Of a stretch of 64,000 nucleotides of DNA, positions 45,197-55,443 are shown piece after piece. The notes under the pieces were generated by a model. The model saw only the letters and a list, made by a program, of their open reading frames with translations. It was not told where the DNA came from and did no database searches. The stretch is taken from the NCBI GenBank assembly GCA_964036045.1, contig OZ038379.1, positions 107,648,025 through 107,712,024 on the forward strand, read 5' to 3'. The translations under genes were made by a program, and so were the position numbers. The stretch is from Eutreptiella sp. 'Long Island Sound 2002' (lineage: Eukaryota; Euglenozoa; Euglenophyceae; Eutreptiales; Eutreptiaceae). Each line of letters begins with the position of its first letter. Position 1 is the stretch's first letter.

Positions 45197-46104
45197 AACG
45201 TTACAATTCTGCGTGGCACATGTTTGGTACGTTCTTGTTACAAGACGCGGCGCTTGCTCCACTGTTAAAGGTGGAGCGCTTTGGTCAAATCCCACTGATG
45301 ACGGTGGCGGTGCAACTTTTAAAGTTTTCACGCACGCATTCTTTAAGTGCTGGGCGTATGGCGTATTCAGCAGTGTGTTTATTCCCGTGCTTTTCGCAAC
45401 TACGTTTCGAGGGTATGCTACGCAACTTGAAACGTGACTGGTTCGTCAGTGTTCCTCATTATCATCGTTTCTATGATGTACGGCGTCTTATACAAGTCAT
45501 GCATCAGCAACCTGTGGAGACGGAAGCTCAGCTGCGCTTGCAAGCCATTTTGTCCTTGAGATTCTTTGCCTTGTTCCGAGGCGTTGATCTGGCGCGATCA
45601 CGTAGGGATATCCAACGCGCTGCTCAGCCTTGGTTCATTTCTGCTAAGCGCAAAGGGAGGAGATACTATGCACGTTATCCTATTCACAATGTTACGCCAC
45701 CGTCAATTGATCCGCAGCGCTGCTTAGCGCGTTATTTGGAAGCTACTGGTGATTACGAGGGTTCTGAGATTTTTGTGTCCCTACGAAAGCCACGGAAGCC
45801 TTTATCGTCTGATACCATCAACGGTCTCACTACTCGCTGGTTAAGGAAACACCTACTGGAATTGGGGGAACTGGAGACGGATTCGTTTTCCGCGCATTCT
45901 ACACGAGGAGCAGCAGCAACTGCACTAATCTATCTTGGCGTGGATCCGCATGTGGTAGCGGCATTGGGTGATTGGTCCTGTTACGATACATTCAGGAAGT
46001 TTTACGACAGGACCAGAGCTCTGTTGCGCATCACGCAAGTTCTGGTCCCTCCTGATCTGGCGACTGGGGAAGCGGCGCGCGCTTCGCGCCTGGCGATTAA
46101 TTAA
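43906..46104 (+). CDS. DIRS ORF3, tyrosine recombinase
   Basis: The open frame is 732 codons, but the first 390 or so overlap ORF2 and look like a shadow (R, G and S-rich). The real domain begins near 45,090 (LREYYQLRGATNEEATLIIN). A SAM-like core-binding region (KDTLKRYNSAWHMFGTFLLQ) precedes the catalytic domain, which has an arginine in LFRGVDLARS (about residue 559), HSTRGAAATAL (the H-x-x-R box, about residue 664) and the nucleophile tyrosine in FRKFYDRT (about residue 699). The enzyme integrates the circular DIRS DNA by site-specific recombination in place of a DDE integrase. The true start is uncertain. The domain is intact. Confidence 0.9.
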   Translation: MSGTHTFFGTTFASVGYIGQCPKIMFGAVARNYNAWFYAELQGRIRRGTSKAPTSNFSGREQTGTQSHTISEAMRLRSWKNPFLVVRHAPYPTPQRRPGGARGGGSPGWLGGRRGAPGARVTSVDGSGGRVTPVEGTHLRSYHGSRQGHVLGRVGSGVGRSPSRECPSSVRLVPESRGTHKRQRVQGSPTDDSSVCAEGHHAAIFHRLNGPLLVSPQVGRSQAAVQRIDSPTVEFYTSQSHRDSTVLRAHLGKSGGHLVSASLDTVGGYLPVGRVDLDPGGVQKLDSAGNRLDVKEFQCGVQQVRQSVSSAGGLRHRCLLPESNFTFTGVGLPAVQAHTSVGQPSVGVTRGGGSHGSAVQAARSLVEPIDETREVRSEHVGVPVANARRHRDTTTFRVDLGVCLREYYQLRGATNEEATLIINEIGKDTLKRYNSAWHMFGTFLLQDAALAPLLKVERFGQIPLMTVAVQLLKFSRTHSLSAGRMAYSAVCLFPCFSQLRFEGMLRNLKRDWFVSVPHYHRFYDVRRLIQVMHQQPVETEAQLRLQAILSLRFFALFRGVDLARSRRDIQRAAQPWFISAKRKGRRYYARYPIHNVTPPSIDPQRCLARYLEATGDYEGSEIFVSLRKPRKPLSSDTINGLTTRWLRKHLLELGELETDSFSAHSTRGAAATALIYLGVDPHVVAALGDWSCYDTFRKFYDRTRALLRITQVLVPPDLATGEAARASRLAIN

Positions 46105-46153
46105 TTCTTATATAAGGGTTCAGTTCACGGGAGCTCAGTTCTTCCGTTCTGTT

Positions 46154-46265
46154 GCCCATATATGGGGATTGTGTAGTGCTAGCTGAGCCAGCTCGGATTT
46201 ACCCGAATAGGTGAGGAGGAAAGAAGAGATGGCGAAGCAATAGCACTACACAAGACACATATATG
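46154..46265 (+). repeat. DIRS internal complementary region
   Basis: 46,154-46,192 is the perfect reverse complement of the left terminus (41,748-41,786). 46,193-46,265 is the reverse complement of the right terminus (ending at 46,721). The junction AGC|TCGG therefore records the circular joint of the two element ends, the template used to complete DIRS ends during replication. Confidence 0.92.
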
Positions 46266-46336
46266 CCCACCCTGTCCCTCCCTTAAGTTCTTCGCTCACC
46301 GTGAAAAGCAGTTGACACTTGGGTCGTCGGTTGCCA

Positions 46337-46656
46337 CGGTTTTAAGAGCATGGGAGGTTAATAGTGGTTGGAGCATGTAAGGAGTACTGATTTTCCAAAT
46401 TTTTTATTATACTACGGTTTTCTCTGAGATCGTCGACGACAGGTCGTAGCTTAGAGGAAAAACACAACTCTAAGGTTGGTAGAGTGTGGGTTCAAACCCC
46501 ATGGGGGGTATTTGAGGTCAAAAGTTCATTTTTCATGTATAATATCATTTTTGTGTATATTTTGAGGGTGCCCGTTTCAATGAAAGGTAGCAAAGGGCAC
46601 CAAATGAGCAGAAAACAGAGAAAACAAACCGGTTTTAAGGAGTTGGCCCATATATG
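46337..46656 (-). repeat. DIRS right inverted terminal repeat
   Basis: The 320-bp partner of 41,776-42,095. It contains a segment that resembles a tRNA-type internal promoter: TAGCTTAGAGG (A-box-like) and GGTTCAAACCCC (B-box-like), with a T-arm-like stem GTGGG/CCCAT. A full cloverleaf does not form. The 65 bases outside it (46,657-46,721) are the right terminal extension. Confidence 0.9.
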
Positions 46657-46721
46657 TGTCTTGTGTAGTGCTATTGCTTCGCCATCTCTTCTTTCCTCCT
46701 CACCTATTCGGGTAAATCCGA

Positions 46722-47640
46722 CTCCGGGTATGTGTGCGACCTGGAGTATCTGTTCTCGAGGATGAACGTGTGTTCCTATGGACCCACTGAAGCCCACCTG
46801 TGGCTTGTGGGTAAAATCGTCCCTCGCACATGGGAGGATTGCAGGTCTACTTCCGAGAGGGAGCGGCGTACTCATACGTATGATGACCTGGTGGACCTGT
46901 TCATTCAGCGGGCTAAGGAGAGGGAGAACGACTCCACGATGGAAAATTTCTTCAAGAGGCACCTATGGAGATGTGCCAAGCCCACCTCTGATCGTGGTGA
47001 GTCGAGAGGGTATAAAACCCCCACTAACCCCAGCAAGGGTAGAGATAAGGGGGGGGGGTAACCTACGCACCATGAAAGAGGTGAACCTCGACACAGGTCT
47101 ACCCCCACTCTTCTACTGCAAATCCGTCAATGACAAGGGGGGGCCTTGTCATGCCTGTGACTGCGACCATTGCAGTGGATGCATGCTGCAACTAAAAAGG
47201 CAGCAGCACACTAAAGATGGAAAAACAGTGAACCATCAAAATCACTACAGCTTCACCATGACCTGTGGATTCTGTGGCAAACGTCGACACTACGAGGACG
47301 AATGCCATATCAAACAACGTGAGTGCGATAAACTGAAACGCCAAGAGGCTGAACGCCAGAAAAACCAAACTCCTTCCAAAACCTCCAAGAATTGAGACAA
47401 GGGAGTTAAGGGTGGAGGCAAAGGGGGTGGGAACAATGGGGACACCAACCATAACCCCGAGAGGCGCTCGTAAGCGCCCGCTACTTCTCCTTCTTCTACC
47501 ACGGCTTAACATAAGAAACACCTACGCGGAAATGACGCCTCCCTAGAGGAGTCTAATTCCAAGAAGAGGCGAGGAGCTTGGATGGCAAAATCGCTCATGG
47601 CTGCGGGGGTGGAAGTGAAATTCCCTGATGGAGAATAGCA
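46722..47640 (+). pseudogene. Retroelement gag, right part, with CCHC zinc knuckle
   Basis: Continues the gag broken by the DIRS element: YVCDLEYLFSRMN, then GPTEAHLWLVGKIVPRTWED and YDDLVDLFIQRAKEREND. A frame change occurs in the G-run near 47,050. The next frame gives GGPCHACDCDHCSGCM and a canonical CX2CX4HX4C knuckle, CGFCGKRRHYEDEC, that would bind RNA. The same frame then passes a TGA at about 47,393, a TAA at about 47,472 and a TAA at about 47,508. It ends with SKKRRGAWMAKSLMAAGVEV and a TAG near 47,636. Downstream pol genes of this element are not present, so it is a truncated, dead copy. Confidence 0.7.
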
Positions 47641-48290
47641 ATGAAGAATGTGCAGAAGGGTCGCGCGCGCTGATCCTCAGCGCCAGAATAAAAAAAAAAG
47701 ATAAGAAAAACACGACCAAAAAATTTTCTAAATAGCTGAAAATAAAGCTAATTAGCCTAAAAAACGGCTAGGACAAAAAGTGCGCGGCGAAACGCGTTAA
47801 AGCACGAAGTCGAAAATTTTGAACTGAAATAGACAAATAAATAGCGCCGTAAGCTCCGTAACGTTAACAGGAGCATAACCCTGTGCCCGTCTTCGCCTAA
47901 TTCGCCGTCTACGCAAAGCAAACAGCGTCGCGAGCAACGCGTAGAACTCGAAACTTTTTTTCGTAACACGCCACGCCCCTGCCCTCGCTCCCTCACGCCC
48001 TCTTTTTTTCACCATGTACCTTCCCCTCCCGCCCGTGCCCCACCCTCAAGGCTTCTGCCTCCTTTTCGCTGCAGGCGGTCTGTGCGTGGCGTCAAGGACA
48101 AGGACACCAAAGCCACCAAGGCGATACCATCCACGACACCGCCACCAACGCGAGGTGACATGTAAGGCAGTGAAGCAGGCATGGTCTTGCTGCCTGCAAG
48201 TGTGCGAGTGTGAGTGCGTTGGGTAGTGTATAATTTTATTTTATTTTTAAAAAAAGTTTTTTTAATTAAAACCAAATTTTGCAGCGGTTT
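47641..48290. other. AT-rich element tail and unassigned spacer
   Basis: Follows the gag stop. It includes a GCGCTGATCCTCAGCGC palindrome near 47,668-47,684, AT-rich sequence without ORFs, a C-rich block (about 47,980-48,050) and an A/T tract at 48,230-48,270. It may be the 3' untranslated region or solo end of the gag element. No second LTR was identified. Confidence 0.4.
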
Positions 48291-50420
48291 TACAAGTAGG
48301 AGAAACCAAAACAAACGACGCAGAAGGACAGGACACCACAACACCACACAGCAGCACAGAACCACGGGGTACAGCACAAGGGAGCAGGGCACCAAGGGAG
48401 AGCAAGGACGCACAGCAACACCACACATGGCGGAGAGGACAGGGAACACACAGCACGACATCCCAGGACGCACACGGCACAAAGAACAGCGGCGAGCAAC
48501 ACCAGGCAGCAACACACCACAGCAAAACACACACAGCGCGGCGAGACAAGACAAAACACAGCGCCGAAGGCACAGGACCCCAGGACGATGGACAGCGCCC
48601 CAGGACACGACACAGCGCGCGACAGCACCAGGCAGAGCAAAACGAAACAACACAGCGCACAACAACACAACGCAGGGCGGCACAACAAGCAGCAACACGG
48701 CGCAGCACAGCACCCAGGGACGCCCCAGCACACCACCGAGACACGACACCAGGACCGACCAGGACCCACCAGGAGACAACAGAGGACAGCCAGGCCCAAC
48801 GGCAAACACACAAACAGAACAGACAATAACACAGAACACCAGCCAGCGCCGCAGGGGCAAGAGGGCAACGCACAGAGAGCCACGCTGCAGGCACACCGGC
48901 ACCGCACCGCACAAGCAGAGCACAGAAACGGAAACAGCCTGGAGCACCACGGAAAGGCAAGGAACAACGCCCAAACAAAAAACCCAGCGGAGAACGCAGC
49001 AACGCACGACAGCAAAGCACAACAAAAACAGGACAACAAGACCCACCACAACACGGCGCAAGAACCCAACCAGACACAAGCACGCCACACAACACCGGAC
49101 ACAGCACAAAACACACCACAGACCGCAGCACCGCACCACAAGACGCCGGACGAAGCACAACACAGGACACCACAACCAGTCGCGCGCCGAACAAACAACA
49201 CACAGCACCAAGGCCCAGGGCACCCGTGGCCGGAAACCAGAAAAAGCCGGAGACAACGGGGGCGCACAAGGAAAGGGAAAAAAAACCAAAAAGAAAAAAG
49301 AGAAAAAAAAACAAAAACCGAGCACCGAGAGGCAGCGACGAAAACCGCGAGACACAAAAGAGGGGGGGGGGGGGGGCAGCAAACACCAGGGAGCAGCCCA
49401 CGGCGTGGCGGCAAACACAAAAGAGGCGAGAGCGCACAGCGAGCCGAGAAGCGGGAGGCCAACAAAACAAACAACACACAGCGCCAAGGCCCAGGGCACC
49501 CGGGGCCGGAAACCAGCGAAAGCCAGAGACAACAGGGGCGCACACCGAAAGAAAAAAAAAACCGAGCACCGAGAGGCAGCGACGAAAACCGCGAGACACA
49601 AAGGGGGGGGGGTCGGCAACCACCAGGGAGCAACCCACGGCCAGGCAGCAAACACAAAAGAGGCAAGAGCGCACAGCGAGCCGAGAAGCGGGATGCCAAC
49701 AAAACAAACAACACACAGCGCCAAGGCTCAGGGCACCCGGGGCCGGAAACCAGAGAAAGCGACAGACGGCGGGGGCAGAGACAGCGGGGGCGAACAACGA
49801 AAGAGAAAAAAAAACCGAGCACCGAGCGGCGGCGACGAAAACGGCGAAGCAGAATGGGGGAGGGGGGGGGGGGCAGCAACCACCAGGGAGCAGCCAGGGG
49901 CGAGGGAGGACACACAAACGAGGTTACAGCGCACGGAGAGCAGAGAGGCGGGAGGTCAACAAAACAAACAACACACAGCGCCAAGGCCCAGGGCACCCGG
50001 GACCGGAAACCAGCGAAAGCCGAAGACAACGGGGGCGCACAACGAACGGAAAAAAAACGAGCAGCGAGAGGCAGCGGTCAAACCGCGAGACACAAAGGGG
50101 GGAGGGGGGCGGCAACCACCAGGGAGCAGCCAGCGGCCAGGCGGGAAACACAAACAAGGCGAGAGCGCACGGAGAGCCCAGAAGCGGGGGGCCAACAAAA
50201 CAAACAGCACATAGCGCCAAGGCCCCGGGCACCCGGTGCCGGAAACAGGAGAAAGCCAGAGACAAAGGGGGCGCACAAAAAGGGAAAAAAAAGACCATAG
50301 GCGGGGGGAGGAGGAAAGAAAAACAAAGCGCCAAGGCCCAAGGCACCCGGGGCCGGAAATCAAAGAAAGCAAGAGACAAAGGGGGCGCGCGGGAAGAAAA
50401 AAAGAAAAAAAAAGGGGGGG
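48291..50420. repeat. Low-complexity block with 235-275-bp tandem units
   Basis: 48.3-49.2 kb is biased to A, C and G on the plus strand, with almost no T, in CACAACACAG-like words. From 49.19 kb a long unit repeats with starts (AACAAACAACACACAGC) at about 49,191, 49,466, 49,704, 49,964 and 50,199, spacings 275, 238, 260 and 235 bp. Each unit has GCCAAGGCCCAGGGCACCCG, GGCAGCGACGAAAACCGCGA and a G-run. Lack of T on one strand removes stop codons, so very long ORFs (550-750 codons) appear on both strands. They are not accepted as genes. Confidence 0.85.
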
Positions 50421-51199
50421 GGAGGGGAAACAAGGGGAGGGCAACCAAAGGACCAAGAAAGGGGCAAGCCCAGCCTGGAGGGGGCCGAGCAAAGCAGAAA
50501 GACAGAGCGGCCGGAGGAAAAGGGGAGGCGTACCAAAACATACCCGGGAGGCTGGCCCGCCCGACCCGGCCAGGAAGGACGAGCACACACACACACACGT
50601 ACGGGACCCGGGCGTGGCGTCCTCCGACCCGCAAGGGGAGGTGTCGTCCTCCACGCGAAACAGCCCCGGTGCATCGGCCGAGTCCCCCGTCGCAAGACGG
50701 ACGGTACGGGAAATCAGACGCGTCAGTGACCGGGTCGACACACGCCAACTACCGCAGCGCAAGCAGCCCAAGACCGACGCCGGAGGGACCCGCCAGGGAC
50801 GACCCCATCGCGGGGCCCCGAACGGGTACGACGCGGAGCGAGCCCAGCGCCCCTGCCTCGGCGGGGGCCAGCGGCAGGCACAATGAGCCCGGTTCTCGGC
50901 CGGCCTCCGCGTGCCCCGCGCAGCCGCCCAGTAAATCCGGGGGCGAAAGCCCCCGGGATGGGAAAGGCACCACGGGGTCAGGAAAGCCGACCGGAGCACC
51001 GAGAGCGACGCGACCGGCCGACGCGCGACGCACCACGCGAGGCCAGGAGGCACGCCAGAGAGGCACGCCGCCGGCCACAACCACGGCACAAGGACAGGTG
51101 CCATGCAACAACGGCCACCAGGTGCCGCAAACCCGGACAGCGCGCTCCACAACCACACAACCACTGCCGAGGAGCGACACCGAAGGGGAGACGGGGCCA
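50421..51199. other. GC-rich unassigned DNA between tandem blocks
   Basis: Strongly T-poor sequence continues, with a short CACACACACACACG microsatellite near 50,587 and a GGGGGCGAAAGCCCCCGGG stem-loop near 50,938. No domain is recognised in any frame. Confidence 0.4.
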
Positions 51200-51960
51200 A
51201 GCAGCGCCAGAGAGACCGGACCCCCCGGACAGGATCGTCCGGGGCGGACCAAGCAGCAGGAGCCACCGCCCCCCGGACTGGAGCATCCAGGGACCAATGG
51301 CGGTGGACGCCCAGGACAGGATCAACCGGGGCGGAACAAGCAGCAGGCGCCAGGGGGAGCCAGAGAAGCGGCCACGAGGACGAGGCCGTGGGGATGCAGC
51401 GAAGCGGAGTGGAGGACGAGGCCAGGGAGAAGCGGAGAAAACAAGAAGAGGACAAGGCCAAGGTGACGCAGCGATGCACACAAGTGGACGAGGGCAGGGA
51501 TGAGGTGGAGCAGCCAAGGGGACGAGGCGGCGGAGAAGCAGCAGAGCAGCGGCGTGGAGGAGCCCGAGGAGATGCAGAGATGGGGTGACCAAGACGAGGC
51601 CGTGCACAAGCAGCCAAGAGCAGACGAAGACATTGAGTGCCCAGGACTGGATCATCCGGGGCAAAACAAGAAGGAGCGGCCAAATCGAAACGACCGATCC
51701 GGGGCGGAACAAGCAGCAGGGGCCGCCACCCCCCGGACTGGAACATCTGGGGACAAGTGGCGGCCAGACACCCCGGACAGGCGCATTCGGGACGGAACAA
51801 GGAGCAGGGGCAGCCGCCCCTCAGACTGGAACAACCGAGGACAAGCGGCGGCCGATCGCCACGGACGGGATCGTCGGCCACGGAGAGCTAGAGAAGCAGC
51901 CACGAGGGCGAGGCAAAGGAGATGCAGAGAAGCGGAGTGGAGGACGAGGCCGGGGAGAGG
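51200..51960. repeat. Tandem and duplicated GC-rich repeats
   Basis: Blocks such as GGGGCGGA(A/C)CAAGCAGCAGG followed by CCACCGCCCCCCGGACTGGA recur near 51.24, 51.32, 51.70 and 51.79 kb with spacings of about 80-100 bp inside each cluster. A second word set (GACGAGGCC, GGAGATGCAGAG, GAAGCGGAGTGGAGGACGAG) recurs near 51.39 and 51.93 kb. This is repeat DNA without convincing coding. Confidence 0.7.
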
Positions 51961-52654
51961 TTGCTCCGCTTCGCCCACGTGGTGTGCGAACCACGGTGAC
52001 CAATATCCATAACACCCATGTCCTATATGGTCCATTGATCCAAGCGTCCGGCGTGCACGAGGGGGCTGAACATGGTGCACGGCGGACAGAAAATGTGGAA
52101 AATTGCTCAAAATGACCGAAAATACGCACACTCATGGGTGGGGCAAATAAGGCACATGTCCGACTTGGACCGGAGTGTGCCATAGGATTGGTATCAAGTC
52201 ATATGCGTCCAACATATCTTTTGGGCGTCGCCCAAACCCCTCCGGTTTTGGGAATGGCAGGGTCGCCAAGTGAGCCCATGATTTGGGATCGTCCCAAATC
52301 GCCAACATGGCGGCCACGGTATGCCAAGCTCAAAAGGAGTTATTCGCCGGGTCCAAGATATGTTGGGCACCGAAGTATGTACCCTCAAAACGAACTTGGG
52401 TCATGATGTCAATTGAGCGCAACGTGGAGATACACGGTCGCCACTTGACATCATGACGGGCAAAGAACAGCAATATTGGCGAAAAAACACGCAAAAGTGC
52501 CTTGAAAACTACACAAATATATTATAATATCTTCGGCTTGGATTGAGTAATCGACCAATCCTTCTAAATACAATGACTCTACACCAATGACCTTCAATTC
52601 CATATATGTGCTCCACTTGGGGCGCCTTGGAAGGTCGCACGCAAGCAGAGAAAC
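51961..52654. other. Unassigned, interrupts a duplicated repeat
   Basis: Ordinary-composition DNA lies between two copies of one repeat (51.44-51.60 and 52.65-52.81 kb), so it may be an insertion. It has a TTTGGGATCGTCCCAAA palindrome near 52,283-52,299. No gene is seen. Confidence 0.4.
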
Positions 52655-52810
52655 TAAGATGAGGACAAGGCCCAGGAGATGCAGCGATGCACGCAAGTGG
52701 ACGAGGACGCGAGGATGAGGTGGATCAGCCAAGGGGACGAGGCCGAGGAGAAGCAGTGGAGCAGCAAAGAGGAGTAGCCCGGGGAGATGCAGTGAGGAAG
52801 TGACCAGGGC
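52655..52810. repeat. Second copy of the 51.44-51.60 kb repeat
   Basis: Matches the earlier block word for word over about 150 bp: GCAGCGATGCAC(G/A)CAAGTGG, then AGGATGAGGTGGA..CAGCCAAGG, GGACGAGG, GAGAAGCAG and GGAGATGCAG. It ends before ordinary sequence resumes. Confidence 0.75.
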
Positions 52811-53853
52811 ACATGCAAATATGGAATATTGCAAAAAACACACCTTGCTCGCAACGCATCGCTTCGGGAGCGCTCCACAAGCGTCCCTTCACGAAGGGTA
52901 GGCTTGCGAGTGTTGGTTTGGAGTACAATGAAGGGCCTCGTGCGATATGCGGTCCATTGGCGGGTTAGTCTTGGAATGGTGCACCCGCCGAATGGGCACG
53001 TGATATGACACCAAATATGGCATAGAACCCTACCCTCGCCTTCTACACCCAACCTAGTGGACTAGAATCAAAGTATGCCTATATTCTAGAGTAACTTTGG
53101 TCCCTTAACACGCATGCAAGTGCTTTGGTCGAAAATCGACCTCCTTTCGGAACGCCGAATTTTAGCATGCACGCAAAATATATTGCCACTATATATATCG
53201 AGATCATATATGTACTATCCGGGAAAGACAAGTGATATGCCCCGGATGTAGAGGCAAACAAAGAGGGAGAAAACGCCAACTCAACATACTTCTACACGTA
53301 CTTGGACGCCAAGTACGTGAAAAAGCGCACTTCTTGGAGAACACTCAAAATACATAACCCTTTGGGCCTATGGAGTTGGGATCCTTTGCCCTCATCCTAT
53401 GACTATGGGGGGCAAAACCTCATACACAGTGCCTATGAGGCACGTTAATTCGCCCTTGGGCGCTTGCACGCTCGTAACCCTTGTTATTTCACTTGGGGGT
53501 TCAAAGCGCCTTCGGCCGCCCAGATTTTCTGGGAAAAATCTGGGACGCGATGCGTTTTATCAAGGAAAAAATTGCAGATCACTCGAAGAGTGTTTCAGTC
53601 TTAACTTCAAGAAAGATCGTTTTACAGAATCATCAAATGCAGTGCACAGAACGGGCAACGTCAGGCGGCGATTTCACGACAATTAGAAATCGCGGTAGAA
53701 ATCGGGTATTTCACCGATTTCTATCCGCAAATCGACCAAGACAGTAAAATTATGGTAATTCCACATCGACTTAATGGTTAGAAATCGGATTTCAGATTTC
53801 GCGGGTTAGAAAACAGGGATATCCCGCTGACAGCCGGTGTCAACGGCTTCCGC
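52811..53853. other. Unassigned, AT-richer
   Basis: No recognisable ORF. GAAATCGG or AGAAATCG recurs several times between 53,680 and 53,790 (minor local repetition). The tract may hold the outer end of the Ty3/gypsy element or unrelated DNA. Confidence 0.35.
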
Positions 53854-53935
53854 ACGGGTGTGACGGCTCACAGGCCTCCGGGCCATGGGCCATAACGGGT
53901 GTGAAGGCTCACAGGCCTCCGGGCCATGGGCCATA
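53854..53935. repeat. Two 41-bp tandem copies
   Basis: ACGGGTGTGA(C/A)GGCTCACAG.. through GGGCCATA occurs twice in direct succession with a single mismatch. Confidence 0.95.
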
Positions 53936-55443
53936 GGTTCTGGGTACCGCTTCACCCCCCTCCTTAGAGCAAACCCTGGGGGGGGGCTCGAAAACACCCA
54001 AGCATGGCAGCAGGTACCCAGGACCATCTCCTGAAGGGGGGGGGTGTCACATCCTCATTCAGGCCGATTTGCGGGTTAGGCTGCCCCGTACAATCCCACA
54101 GTAAGACAAGTACGGTGCTGTAGCTGTTAGTAACTGCAAGTATAGTATCAAGTATCAAGTTCCGGGTCCTGGCGGCGATTGTTCGGCATCCAAAGGACCG
54201 GTTAACCCATACCAGGCGCACCGGGTGCCGGCTGCCACGGTCACTACCACAGTGGCAGTGGCATACACGGCCAAGGTAGGTGTCACACGACGACCGAGGT
54301 GGTCCCACAGGTCGAAAGCGACCACAAAGATGCATCAGGCTACCCCAGGCTTCCCAAGGCTGCAGTCTGGGGGAGAGTCCCCACGGGTCCTTCCTTGGGC
54401 GCACCATGTCCATATCTAAGACGCGAGTCCAGAGTGGTAAAGTCGAACGAGCTCCTCCATAAGGGATCGGGTATCAAGGCCGTCTTTTCCCTCGCCCCAT
54501 TACCACGAAGGCCATGCATGGGGGAGTCCCCATGCAGTCTGGGCGGAGGCGTCGACTCCTCAAACCACCAGTTTTCCAGGCAGACTGACCGAGGTCAGGA
54601 CACCGGAAGTCGCCACCCGACTGCAAGTGCGTCTGCGAGTCAGTAGGCTCACACTGGGACTGACAGTGGCGGACCGCTGGGAGTGTAGTCAGGCAACTGG
54701 GCTTCCCGCCTGGCGCCATCAGGATCTCAGCACATCACAGCCACTAGGGCACACGGTATCACGGGCACTCAAACAGAAGAATCTGTACTTAGTACTGGTC
54801 CAGGCTGGACCTTATGTAAGAGCATGTACACGGCGCCTCAGGGCGCCTTCGTATTCCGATTCGCATCCCATGGGGGGGGAAAAACAGTCCATATTTCGGT
54901 GATGTGCTGATAACACTTAACATACAGATGCACATATCCTGGGGAACAGAAAAATAAGCAATAAGCGGGGTAATAGGCGTGTAAACACACTCTGGACAGA
55001 GCGCCAAACCACGCCCTGGTTAGGATAAGGCATATGCAGGAGGGTGGACAGGAAAACGCCCGAGTTCAGGCCATATATAGTCTGCAGACACACGTAGACT
55101 GGTCTGGATCCCGCAGGTGCCATAGGACCAGACCACACACCCAAAAATCGCAATGCCGATGACAGCGGCATCCGTTGCGCAACGTTGTACGGGCTTCAAG
55201 GCCCTAAGAGCTCAGGAAATGTCAAGGCCAGTCGCCCTGCCTGGTTTCCCAAGGATTCAGCAGGCGGGGAGTGACGAATAGAAGTGGAAGAGAGGGGCCA
55301 TCCTACCCTGGATTCAGCAGGGGGGGGTATATGGCCACTCTGATGGCAGGTCACCGGAAGATGGAAGAGAGCAAGCAAGTGAGGGACGATCCGTCAACCT
55401 AACAAGCGCTGAAACTGCATCAGGGGAGAGCTCAGGGCGGTGA
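53936..55443. other. Probable 3' flank of the Ty3/gypsy element
   Basis: Lies 3' of the integrase-chromodomain ORF. On the minus strand a polypurine-like tract ending at 53,955 is followed by TGAAGCGG, and on the plus strand GAAGGGGGGGG is followed by TGTCACATCC at 54,045. Either could be a polypurine tract abutting an LTR. No matching LTR was found at the other end. No gene is recognised, and the ORFs of 60-115 codons here carry no motif. Confidence 0.35.

Larger units (their letters stand above)
41748..46721 (+). mobile_element. DIRS1-like tyrosine-recombinase retrotransposon, 4,974 bp, apparently intact
   Basis: All DIRS hallmarks are present: inverted terminal repeats of 320 bp, an internal complementary region near the 3' end, and three ORFs (Gag-like, RT/RNase H, tyrosine recombinase). 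The ends can be fixed because the internal complementary region at 46,154-46,265 joins the reverse complement of the left end (39 nt, from 41,748) directly to the reverse complement of the right end (73 nt, to 46,721). Only one difference was noticed between the inverted repeats. All three ORFs are open, so insertion is recent and activity is possible. It lies inside a gag gene, in the same orientation. As expected for DIRS elements, no clear target-site duplication is visible. Confidence 0.92.

Noticed and set aside
46430-46515. Functional tRNA gene in the DIRS inverted repeat
   Set aside because: A T-arm and A-box-like words exist, but no acceptor stem or proper seven-base anticodon loop can be formed.
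48009-51881. ORFs of 550-750 codons on both strands
   Set aside because: They follow the T-poor low-complexity sequence and the tandem units, overlap each other in several frames and carry no domain. Composition alone explains the missing stops.
53950-54050. Definite polypurine tract and LTR boundary for the Ty3/gypsy element
   Set aside because: Two opposite candidates exist and no matching LTR was found beyond gag on the right, so the boundary is not asserted.
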